A DNA stretch of 64,000 nt from Streptomyces sp. L-9-10 (GTDB lineage: Bacteria > Actinomycetota > Actinomycetes > Streptomycetales > Streptomycetaceae), in contig NZ_PHRF01000172.1 of NCBI RefSeq assembly GCF_004151105.1, positions 186,001-250,000 of the forward strand, given 5' to 3'. The notes under the pieces were generated by a model, which saw only the letters and a program-made list of their open reading frames with translations, searched no databases and had not been told where the DNA came from. Made by a program: the position numbers and the translations under genes. Positions 27,588-35,087 of the stretch are shown one piece after another. Numbering within the stretch: position 1 is the first letter of the stretch; each line of letters begins with the position of its first letter.

Positions 27588-28361
27588 TCACAGCAGGTCG
27601 CGCAGGGCACGGTCGCGGACCATGAGAGCGGCTCGTTTGTCGGGCAGGTCGACTTCCGCGGAGAACCGGAAGCCCGCACTGAGAAAGGCGGAGACGGAGG
27701 GCGTGTTACGGAGGTCGGGCTCGGCGATCACGCGCCCGCAGCGCGGACGGTGATCGAGGACAAGATCGGAGACGGCTCGGAGGAGGGTCGTGCCGACTCC
27801 GCGGCCGCGGTTGGTGACGCCTCCCAGCAGGAGATGGATCCCGGTGTCGTGCGGGCGTGCGGGGTAGTGCCGGGCGAGCGGGTCGAGGTCCGCGCGGTAG
27901 ATCTCCCAGTAGCTCATCGGGACCCCGTCGAGCACACCGAGACAGGGGACGCTTCGGCCGTCGCCGTCGAGCTGCGGGCGCAGATGGGCGGCGGTGACCT
28001 CTTCCGGCCCCGCCAGCTCCCAGAAGGCGGCGACGGCGGGGTCGTTCATCCAGCGGCTGATCAGCGCCACATCGCGGGCGAGGCGTACCGGCACGAGCTG
28101 GAAGACACCCGAGGAAGTGGCGGCGGGCCCCCATCCGGCCGGGGCGTCGAGCAGGTCTCCGCCCGCGGGGTCGTCACGCGAAGGGGTCAGGGCCATCGGA
28201 TCCCCCTCTCCGAACAGTGCGACGAGTTCGTCGGACCACCGCATGTCGAGGGTGTCATCGGCGCCCCCGCCCGTGCGCGGGGTGGGACCGGCTCCGGTGT
28301 CGGTGCCGGCATCGGTGGGAGACACAGGGACGCTCTCCTCTCGGCGGTGCGGACGGTTCAT
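27588..28361 (-). CDS. GNAT acetyltransferase of siderophore type (RhbD/IucB-like)
   Basis: The 257-residue protein has a disordered N-terminal 80 residues and a C-terminal siderophore GNAT domain: FQLVPVRLARDVALISRWMNDPAVAAFWEL, SYWEIYRADLDPLARHY, then the acetyl-CoA loop LGGVTNRGRGVGTTLLRAV and EPDLRNTPSVSAFLSAGFRF. This matches acetyltransferases such as RhbD and IucB that acylate a siderophore amine or hydroxylamine. ATG at 28361 overlaps an AAGGGC sequence next to the upstream stop codon; GTG at 28325 with better-spaced GAGGAG is an alternative. It sits between two NIS synthetases, implying a shared product. Confidence 0.88.
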   Translation of the reverse strand: MNRPHRREESVPVSPTDAGTDTGAGPTPRTGGGADDTLDMRWSDELVALFGEGDPMALTPSRDDPAGGDLLDAPAGWGPAATSSGVFQLVPVRLARDVALISRWMNDPAVAAFWELAGPEEVTAAHLRPQLDGDGRSVPCLGVLDGVPMSYWEIYRADLDPLARHYPARPHDTGIHLLLGGVTNRGRGVGTTLLRAVSDLVLDHRPRCGRVIAEPDLRNTPSVSAFLSAGFRFSAEVDLPDKRAALMVRDRALRDLL

Positions 28362-28366
28362 GCCCT

Positions 28367-30280
28367 TCAACGGCGAAGGGGGTTGGCGATGGTGACGTAG
28401 ACGGACTGGGTGTCGACGGGGCCGACGAGTTCGTCGAGGCCGTGCAGCCGGGTGAGCATGTTGGCCTTGCAGCGGAGGGTGGATGCCTCCAGGAGCTGCT
28501 CGGGCAGCGGTGAGCCGAGCCCTGCCGCCCCGGCGAGGAACTGGCGGAAGGCGGCGATCAGTACGCGTTCGTCGGCGAGGCCCTGGGCGCCGAACGCGCC
28601 GATCAGACCGAGGACGTTGTTGATGGCGAGGTAGTAGGCGAAACGCTCGTCGGTGACGTCGTCGGAGACGAAGGTGTCGCTGACGGCGCCGATGCCGGGC
28701 AGCCGGCGGTCCAGTGAGGCACGGTGGGACTCGCGGAAGTAGTAGCCCTGGTTGTCGCGGTACCGCCCGCCGACGGGCCAGCCCTCGGCGTCGAGAAGGA
28801 CCAGGGTGTTCTGCTGGTGTGCCTCCAGGGCGATGCCCGCCGTACCGTCCAGCCAGAGCACCGGGCGTACGACCTGGTCCAGGTAGCGCAGGAACCACTC
28901 GGCGGCCACGGCGCCGCCGGGGCGGCCGGTGCGGGCGGCGAGCGTGGAGACGAGCCCGGCCAGCCGCGACCGCATGCCGGCATGCCCCGGGCAGGGGCGC
29001 GCGGCGGTGAGTCCGGCGATGCAGACGGCGTCGTCCGCCGAGGTGAACGGGTTGTGGCGCAGCATGACGTCGAGTCCGGTCACGGCTTCGCCGTCCTCGG
29101 TGTCGACGGCGAGCCAGGCGGGGTCCCGGACGATGTCGAAGCCGGGATGGGCGGCCTGCCACTCCTTGGCGAGTCCGCTGCGCAGCAGCCGCTGGACCTC
29201 GACACCGCGGTGCAGTTCCTTGCGGAGGTTCTCGCGGCGGGAGTTGGTGATGCGTACCCCGAGGGAGAGCTTGAGCATGGCGGGGGCGCCGGGCCGGTAG
29301 ACGGTGCGGATCGAGGAGGTGGGGTGCCAGGCTGCGCCGTGGGGGCCCAGGTCATGGAGGAGACCGGCGTCGAGGAGGCGGGCCACGGCGGGGCGGTGCC
29401 TCACCTCACGTGCCTGCCAGGGGTGGAGCGGCAGGGCGACGGAGTGTTCGGGAAGGGGGACGTCGCCGAGCAGGCGTGCCGTGAGCTTCTCGGCGGGCAG
29501 GACGCGGCCCTGTTCGGTCCAGGCGGAGTCGGTGGCGAGTACGGACCGGTCGACGGCCATCCAGTGCAGCGGGAACGAGCCGCGCGACTCCGGGGAGTAG
29601 AGCCGGGCCTCCGCCTCGGAGAGCCCTTCCCGGCTCTTGGGCGTGGGATGCAGGGGGTGGCCGAGGAGGAGCGACTGCTCGGCGGTGAGGAACAGGTCGG
29701 CGTCGGGCGCGGCCTCGGGGCGGCGTCGCCGCTCGGTGAGGAAGTCGGCCGTGTGGAGAAGGGAGTTGGCGACCCTGCCGACCAGCTCCCCGCCCTGGTA
29801 GCGGCCCGACTCCCGGCCGAGGAGCGCGGCGACGGTGACGGCCTCGGCGGCGGGGGCGTCCCGGGGGGCGCTCTCCAGGTACGGCATCCCGAAGCGGTGC
29901 CAGCCCGTCACCGACCAGTACCGGACGGGGACGAGCAGCGCGGTACCGCTGGCGTGGAGGGGGATCCGGAGGACATGGTCCTCGGGGCGGGGCAGGTCGT
30001 TCTCCCTGACCCAGCAGCGCAGCAGATTCTCGACGGCCGCCGCGTCGGCGGCCTTCAGCGGGTCGGGGTGGTCGAGCTGGTCGGCCACCGGGACTCCGGC
30101 GAACGTGTCGGCACCGGTGGCGAGTTGGCCGTCGAAGCCGCCCGTCGGCTGCCGTGGCACCGTCGTCGGCTCGACGGTGCCGGAGGCGCGGGACGCGTCC
30201 TGCACCCGGTCGTGTTCTCCGGGGTGGGCGGTGGGGCGGCCGGCGGCCTCGGGCACATCAGGTGCGGGGGTGGAGTTCAC
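28367..30280 (-). CDS. NIS siderophore synthetase, IucA/IucC family (first in operon)
   Basis: The 637-residue protein is a second IucA/IucC family enzyme, with AEQSLLLGHPLHPTPKSREGLS (GHPxHPxxK motif, residues ~205-225), LPLHPWQAREV, WHPTSSIRTVYRPG and KLSLGVRITNSRRENLRKE, and a C-terminal iron-transport-like half containing ALEAHQQNTLVLLD. It also has a 90-residue variable N-terminus. Together with the other synthetase it could attach two amine or amino acid units to a carboxylate. The stop is five bases from the acetyltransferase start, so the two are likely co-translated. Confidence 0.9.
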   Translation of the reverse strand: MNSTPAPDVPEAAGRPTAHPGEHDRVQDASRASGTVEPTTVPRQPTGGFDGQLATGADTFAGVPVADQLDHPDPLKAADAAAVENLLRCWVRENDLPRPEDHVLRIPLHASGTALLVPVRYWSVTGWHRFGMPYLESAPRDAPAAEAVTVAALLGRESGRYQGGELVGRVANSLLHTADFLTERRRRPEAAPDADLFLTAEQSLLLGHPLHPTPKSREGLSEAEARLYSPESRGSFPLHWMAVDRSVLATDSAWTEQGRVLPAEKLTARLLGDVPLPEHSVALPLHPWQAREVRHRPAVARLLDAGLLHDLGPHGAAWHPTSSIRTVYRPGAPAMLKLSLGVRITNSRRENLRKELHRGVEVQRLLRSGLAKEWQAAHPGFDIVRDPAWLAVDTEDGEAVTGLDVMLRHNPFTSADDAVCIAGLTAARPCPGHAGMRSRLAGLVSTLAARTGRPGGAVAAEWFLRYLDQVVRPVLWLDGTAGIALEAHQQNTLVLLDAEGWPVGGRYRDNQGYYFRESHRASLDRRLPGIGAVSDTFVSDDVTDERFAYYLAINNVLGLIGAFGAQGLADERVLIAAFRQFLAGAAGLGSPLPEQLLEASTLRCKANMLTRLHGLDELVGPVDTQSVYVTIANPLRR

Positions 30281-30317
30281 GGCGGGGGCTTCCTTGTGAG
30301 GGTGTCCGGGGGCAGTT

Positions 30318-31676
30318 CTAGGGGCCGGTTTCTTTCCGGCGGAGTGCGGCGCGCTCGGCGGCGGCCAGGGCGTCGGCGAAGCGGTCGAGGACCGCGACGG
30401 CCTGCTCGTCGGTGAGCGTGAGCGGCGGGAGCAGCCGTACGACGGCGGCCTGACGTCCGCCCAGTTCCACGATGAGGCCCCGGCTCAGGCACTCCCGCTG
30501 GACGGCTGTGGCGAGTGCCGGATCCGGCGGGGCCGGGTCGCCGGCTTCCGGGACGACGAGTTCCACACCGATCATGAGACCACGGCCCCGCACGTCTCCG
30601 ATACAGGAATGGCTGGCGGCCAGCCCCTGGAGCTGCCCCAGCATGCGCGCGCCGAGGATCGCGGCGCGGTCGGCGAGGTGGTTCTCCCGTACGTAGGCGA
30701 GGGTGGCCGCGCCCGCCGCCATCGCGAGCTGGTTGCCGCGGAAGGTGCCCGCGTGGGCGCCGGGCGGCCAGCAGTCGAGATCCGAGTGGTAGACGATCAC
30801 GGCCAGCGGCAGGGAACCGCCGATGGCCTTGGACATGACCATCACATCGGGGGTGATCCCGCTGTGCTCCACGGCCCAGAAGGTGCCGGTCCTGCCGACC
30901 CCGGTCTGCACCTCGTCGGCGATCAGCGGGATGGACCGGCCGGCGGTGATCTCGCGCATCCTGCGCAGCCAGTTGTCGGGGGCGGGGATCACCCCGCCCT
31001 CGCCCTGCACCGGTTCGAGGATCATCCCGGCGGGGGCGGGCAGGCCTCCCTTGGGGTCGTCGAGGAGGTTCTCGGTCCAGCGCGCGGCGAGTTCGGCACC
31101 GCGCTCCCCGCCGGTGCCGAACGGGCAGCGGTACTCGTACGGATACGGCAGCCGGGTCACCCGTACGTCCTCGGCTCCCCCTGAGGCGGCGAGGGCTCCG
31201 GCCGTCATCCCGTGGTACGCGCCGGTGAAGGCGAGGAGCCCGGTGCGGCCGGTGGCGGTGCGGACGAGCTTGAGCGCGGCCTCGACGGCGTCGGTGCCTG
31301 CGGGGCCGCAGAACTGCACCCGGGCGTTCTCGGCGAACCGCGGTGGCAGGGTGGCGAACAGCTCGGTGGTGAAAGCGTCCTTGACGGGTGTGGCCAGATC
31401 GAGGACATGGAGCGGGGCCCCTGAGTCGAGGACCTTCCTGATCGCGTCGAGCACGACCGGATGGTTGTGTCCGAGGGCCAGTGTGCCCGCGCCGGAGAGG
31501 CAGTCCAGGTACCGCCGCCCGTCGGCGCCTTCGATGGTCAGTCCTCGCGCGCGCACCGGCACGATGGGCAGGGACCTCGCATAGGTGCGGGCCGCCGATT
31601 CCCGTAAGGACTGCCGCCGGAGAATGCCCTCATGGGCGACGGTCGGTGCCGCTGGAGGGGGTTCGGTCACGGCCAC
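30318..31676 (-). CDS. Class III aminotransferase, diaminobutyrate-2-oxoglutarate type
   Basis: The 452-residue PLP enzyme has the EctB/RhbA-like pattern: GRRYLDCLSGAGTLALGHNHP, QFCGPAGTDAVEAALKL, GAYHGMTAGALAASGG, IADEVQTGVGRTG and the PLP-binding Lys in VMSKAIGGSLPLAVIVYH. Family members make L-2,4-diaminobutyrate, a precursor of siderophores such as rhizobactin and of ectoine. No ectoine or decarboxylase gene follows; the downstream genes are siderophore synthetases, so it most likely supplies diaminobutyrate to them. GTG at 31676 was chosen for the GGGAGG ribosome binding site about ten bases upstream; the frame is open to 31700. Confidence 0.88.
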   Translation of the reverse strand: MAVTEPPPAAPTVAHEGILRRQSLRESAARTYARSLPIVPVRARGLTIEGADGRRYLDCLSGAGTLALGHNHPVVLDAIRKVLDSGAPLHVLDLATPVKDAFTTELFATLPPRFAENARVQFCGPAGTDAVEAALKLVRTATGRTGLLAFTGAYHGMTAGALAASGGAEDVRVTRLPYPYEYRCPFGTGGERGAELAARWTENLLDDPKGGLPAPAGMILEPVQGEGGVIPAPDNWLRRMREITAGRSIPLIADEVQTGVGRTGTFWAVEHSGITPDVMVMSKAIGGSLPLAVIVYHSDLDCWPPGAHAGTFRGNQLAMAAGAATLAYVRENHLADRAAILGARMLGQLQGLAASHSCIGDVRGRGLMIGVELVVPEAGDPAPPDPALATAVQRECLSRGLIVELGGRQAAVVRLLPPLTLTDEQAVAVLDRFADALAAAERAALRRKETGP

Positions 31677-32077
31677 GGCTGTCGGTCCTCCCGTTTTCAC
31701 ACTTCATGTCACAGTCAGTCAGTTGTGCTGATTTGCCGGTCAGTTGTCTGATGATGATGCTGTCGGTACGGCAGTCGGTCGTCTGTCCGTCATCATCTGT
31801 CCGTCGTCGTCTGTCAGTACGGCGCCCGCCCGCCGAATGTTCGACGGTGGACACCGATGTGAGACGGGGCGCCGTCCCGTACGTACAAACGACGGGAAGT
31901 GCCCGGGATCACGGGCAGCCGAAAGATCCTTGGGACGCGGAACCGCTGCCCTGCCGCACGCCGTCCCCATCGGCACCGGCATAGTGGGGGGCCGTCGTCC
32001 CGGCTCCGGCACCGCGACCGGGGCGCACCATACGTTTCACCGTTCCGAATTGTCCGAAGTCCCAGGGGGATCACGCC
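31677..32077. other. Divergent region between siderophore operon and secreted protease
   Basis: This 401-bp space must hold the promoters for both flanking units. Position 31776-31816 has imperfect 13-14-bp repeats (GTCATCATCTGTCC, GTCGTCGTCTGTCA). A TGCCCG/CGGGCA hairpin lies near 31898-31915. No iron-box matching the DmdR1 consensus (TTAGGTTAGGCTCACCTAA form) was found, so iron control is not visible here. Small open frames in this space lack ribosome binding sites. Confidence 0.5.
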
Positions 32078-33304
32078 ATGCGACCCATTCGCGCCACGCT
32101 CGCCGCACGCCGTGGAAGGAGCCCACGGCGCAGAACCTCCCCCGTCCTCGCCTCGGCGGCGATGGCCGCGGCCCTCGCGCTGACGGCCACGGCCTGCGGG
32201 CCGGAGGAGGACAACGCCACCGGTCAGGCGAGCGACGCCGCCACCGCTTCGTCCGACGGCAAGATCCAGATACCCGACGAGCTCAAGGACCGGCTCAAGG
32301 AGCGCGGGTTCGATCTGGACAAGTGGAGGAACGGCGAGTGGAAGAACTGGGACAAGGACACCTGGCTGCGTGAGGCCAAGGACTACATCAACCCGATCAT
32401 CGAGGGCCTCTGGGACCCGGACCGGATGCGGGACGCGGAGAAGCCGCCGGAGAAGGCCGTCGAGGAGCAGGACATCTCCGGCGACGCGGGCGTGACCGAC
32501 CCGACTCCGGATCCGGTCACCGCGCAGGCCGTGAACGCGCCGTACCGCGAGAACGCCGCCGAGGCGGGCAAGTTGTTCTTCGACGGCCCCGAGGGGTCGA
32601 TGGTCTGTTCCGCGACCGTGGTCGAGGACCCGGCCCACCCCGGCAAGTCCAACCTGGTGTGGACCGCGGGCCACTGCGTGCACGCGGGCAAGACCGGCGG
32701 CTGGTACCGCAACCTCGCCTTCGTCCCGTCGTACAACAACGACGGTCTGTCGACGGCCGATCTGGAGACGGCCCCCAAGGAGCAGATCGCTCCGGAGGGC
32801 GTGTGGTGGGCCGACTGGGCGCAGACCTCCGAGCAGTGGATCTCGCAGGGCGCCTCGACCGGCGGCCAGGGAGCTCCGTACGACTTCGCGGTCATCCATG
32901 TCACTCCGGAGAAGGGCGGCACCGGCAAGTCCCTGGAGGAGACGGTCGGTTCGGCACTGCCCGTGGAGTTCAACGCTCCGGCCACCCCGCAGATCGACGC
33001 CATGACGGCGACCGGCTATCCGGCGGCGCCGCCGTTCGACGGCCAGAAGCTCTTCCAGTGCCAGGACAAGCCGGGCCGGCTGTCGCTGACGGCCGACGAC
33101 CCGACGATGTACCGGGTCGGCTGCACCATGACCGGTGGCTCGTCCGGTGGCGGCTGGGTCGCGAACGGCGCGGACGGCACGCCTGCCCTGGTGTCCAACA
33201 CCTCCATAGGTCCGGTCACGGCGGGCTGGCTCGCCGGACCGCGTCTCGGTGATGTCGCCAAGGGCGTCTACGACGGGGTCAGCGAGAAGTTCGCCGGTCG
33301 GTGA
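32078..33304 (+). CDS. Secreted trypsin-like serine peptidase (putative lipoprotein)
   Basis: The 408-residue protein has an N-terminal export signal: RRGRSPRRRTSPVLASAAMAAALALTATACG, where Cys may be lipidated. A charged helical domain follows (residues ~65-150). The peptidase domain (residues ~160-408) carries catalytic His in WTAGHCVHAG, Asp in GAPYDFAVIHV and Ser in MTGGSSGGGW. It resembles extracellular S1/V8-like peptidases. Cys pairs (MVCSATV and AGHCV; FQCQDK and VGCTM) suggest two disulfides. ATG at 32078 starts it, with CAGGGGGATC upstream. It is divergent from the siderophore operon and followed by a strong hairpin. Physiological substrate unknown. Confidence 0.87.
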   Translation: MRPIRATLAARRGRSPRRRTSPVLASAAMAAALALTATACGPEEDNATGQASDAATASSDGKIQIPDELKDRLKERGFDLDKWRNGEWKNWDKDTWLREAKDYINPIIEGLWDPDRMRDAEKPPEKAVEEQDISGDAGVTDPTPDPVTAQAVNAPYRENAAEAGKLFFDGPEGSMVCSATVVEDPAHPGKSNLVWTAGHCVHAGKTGGWYRNLAFVPSYNNDGLSTADLETAPKEQIAPEGVWWADWAQTSEQWISQGASTGGQGAPYDFAVIHVTPEKGGTGKSLEETVGSALPVEFNAPATPQIDAMTATGYPAAPPFDGQKLFQCQDKPGRLSLTADDPTMYRVGCTMTGGSSGGGWVANGADGTPALVSNTSIGPVTAGWLAGPRLGDVAKGVYDGVSEKFAGR

Positions 33305-33307
33305 CGC

Positions 33308-33327
33308 GCGGGCCCGCGGACGGCACG
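33308..33327. repeat. Left copy of a 20-bp direct repeat
   Basis: GCGGGCCCGCGGACGGCACG recurs exactly at 33436-33455. The two copies flank the terminator and the 16-bp tandem array. Confidence 0.9.
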
Positions 33328-33364
33328 AAGGCCCGCCCCCTCCACACGGAGGGGGCGGGCCTTC
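33327..33364. terminator. Very strong bidirectional terminator between protease gene and hflX
   Basis: A 17-bp perfect stem (GAAGGCCCGCCCCCTCC / GGAGGGGGCGGGCCTTC) with a 4-base ACAC loop begins 22 bases past the protease stop. It can serve both convergent genes. Confidence 0.92.
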
Positions 33365-33368
33365 GCCC

Positions 33369-33432
33369 TGTACGGCCTTCGTTCTGTACGGGCTTCGTTC
33401 TGTACGGGCTTCGTTCTGTACGGGCTTCGTCC
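33369..33432. repeat. Four 16-bp tandem repeats
   Basis: Units at 33369, 33385, 33401 and 33417 have consensus TGTACGGGCTTCGTTC; the middle two are identical and the outer two differ by one base each. Immediately right of the terminator, the array is likely to vary in copy number. Confidence 0.95.
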
Positions 33433-33435
33433 CGT

Positions 33436-33455
33436 GCGGGCCCGCGGACGGCACG
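33436..33455. repeat. Right copy of the 20-bp direct repeat
   Basis: Exact repeat of 33308-33327, 18 bases from the hflX stop codon. Confidence 0.9.
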
Positions 33456-33472
33456 GGCCGCGCGGCCTGCGG

Positions 33473-34963
33473 TCAGCCGGCCACCGGTACATACGGAGCG
33501 AGCGCGGCGGCCAGCTCGTCATGGACACGCGCCTTGAGCACCGTGCCCTCCGGGACGTGTTCCTCGGAAAGCACCTCGCCCTCGGCATGGACGCGGGAGA
33601 CCAGCGAGCCCTCGGTGTACGGGAGAAGCACCTCGACCTCGACCTCGGGCCGGGGCAGCTCCTCGTCGATGAGCGCGAGCAGCTCGCCGATCCCCTGGCC
33701 GGTACGCGCCGAGACGGCGATCGCGTACCGCTCCGCGCGCAGCAGCCGCTGAAGCACCAGCGGATCGGCCGCGTCGGCCTTGTTGATCACCACGATCTCG
33801 CGTACGTCCACCGCGCCCACATCGCGGATCACCTCCCGCACGGCGGCCAGTTGCTCCTCCGGCGCGGGGTGCGAACCGTCCACCACATGCACGATCAGAT
33901 CGGAGTCACCGACCTCTTCCATCGTGGAGCGGAACGCCTCGACGAGGTGATGCGGCAGATGCCGGACGAATCCGACCGTGTCGGCCAGGGTGTAGATCCG
34001 GCCGCTCGGGGTCTCGGCCCGGCGCACGGTCGGGTCGAGGGTGGCGAACAGCGCGTTCTCCACCAGCACGCCCGCGCCGGTGAGCCGGTTGAGCAGCGAG
34101 GACTTGCCCGCGTTGGTGTATCCGGCGATCGCGACCGACGGCACCTTGTTGCGCCGCCGCTCCTGCCGCTTGATCTCGCGGCCGGTCTTCATGGCCGCGA
34201 TCTCCCGGCGCATCTTCGCCATCTTCTCGCGGATACGCCGCCGGTCCGTCTCGATCTTGGTCTCACCGGGACCGCGGGTGGCCATGCCGCCACCGCCGCC
34301 GCCGCCCATCTGACGGGACAGCGACTGACCCCAGCCGCGCAGCCGCGGCAGCATGTACTGCATCTGTGCCAGCGCGACCTGCGCCTTGCCCTCACGGGAC
34401 TTGGCGTGCTGGGCGAAGATGTCCAGGATCAGGGCCGTACGGTCGACGACCTTCACCTTGACGACGTCTTCGAGATGGATCAGCTGGCCGGGGCTCAGCT
34501 CACCGTCGCAGACGACGGTGTCGGCGCCGCTCTCCAGCACGATGTCCCGCAGCTCCTGGGCCTTGCCCGAGCCGATGTACGTGGCCGGATCGGGCTTGTC
34601 ACGGCGCTGGATCACACCGTCGAGCACGAGCGCACCCGCCGTCTCGGCGAGCGCCGCCAGCTCCGCGAGCGAGTTCTCGGCGTCCTGCACGGTCCCCGAG
34701 GTCCATACGCCGACCAGCACCACGCGCTCCAGGCGCAGCTGCCGGTACTCGACCTCGGTGACGTCTTCCAGCTCGGTGGAGAGGCCCACCACACGCCGTA
34801 GCGCCGCGCGCTCGGAGCGGTCGAACTGATCGCCGTCCCGCTCTCCGTCGATCTCTTGGCTCCAGGCGACGTCCTCTTCCATCAGGGCATCGGCCCGAAG
34901 GCTTTCCGTGCGGGGGTCCGCGAAACGCTGTACGTCCTGGGAAGGGGAGGAAGAGGAGGTCAT
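33473..34963 (-). CDS. hflX: GTPase HflX
   Basis: The 496-residue GTPase binds the 50S ribosomal subunit and rescues stalled or stressed ribosomes. It has the HflX N-terminal domain (residues ~70-230, with NPATYIGSGKAQEL-type segment here as DPATYIGSGKAQEL), a Gly-rich loop (QMGGGGGGGMATRGPGETKIE), and the G domain (SVAIAGYTNAGKSSLLNRL, DTVGFVRHLPHHLVEAF, VINKADAADP, SARTGQG). All nucleotide-binding motifs are intact. A 65-residue acidic N-terminal extension is typical in actinobacteria. Confidence 0.96.
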   Translation of the reverse strand: MTSSSSPSQDVQRFADPRTESLRADALMEEDVAWSQEIDGERDGDQFDRSERAALRRVVGLSTELEDVTEVEYRQLRLERVVLVGVWTSGTVQDAENSLAELAALAETAGALVLDGVIQRRDKPDPATYIGSGKAQELRDIVLESGADTVVCDGELSPGQLIHLEDVVKVKVVDRTALILDIFAQHAKSREGKAQVALAQMQYMLPRLRGWGQSLSRQMGGGGGGGMATRGPGETKIETDRRRIREKMAKMRREIAAMKTGREIKRQERRRNKVPSVAIAGYTNAGKSSLLNRLTGAGVLVENALFATLDPTVRRAETPSGRIYTLADTVGFVRHLPHHLVEAFRSTMEEVGDSDLIVHVVDGSHPAPEEQLAAVREVIRDVGAVDVREIVVINKADAADPLVLQRLLRAERYAIAVSARTGQGIGELLALIDEELPRPEVEVEVLLPYTEGSLVSRVHAEGEVLSEEHVPEGTVLKARVHDELAAALAPYVPVAG

Positions 34964-35087
34964 TGGATCCTTACGTCGAAGAGAAATCCATTACGTCAGT
35001 CACAACGCGTGACGATGGGAAATGATTCCCGGCCGCGTCGCCGACCATTCGATGGTGACACGGTTCCGCCCGGCCGTCACTCGGGTT

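Noticed and set aside
27588..29162. Extended 524-codon reading of the acetyltransferase frame
   Set aside because: Upstream of 28361 it overlaps the conserved IucA/IucC gene in another frame and reads as Arg/Pro-rich noise.
31630..31854. Small minus-strand frame overlapping the aminotransferase start
   Set aside because: Composition is repetitive Asp/Arg/Thr without ribosome binding site; it arises from the repeat-rich promoter region.
33369..33432. Tandem 16-bp units as a possible CRISPR array
   Set aside because: Units are contiguous with no spacers and no cas genes are nearby.
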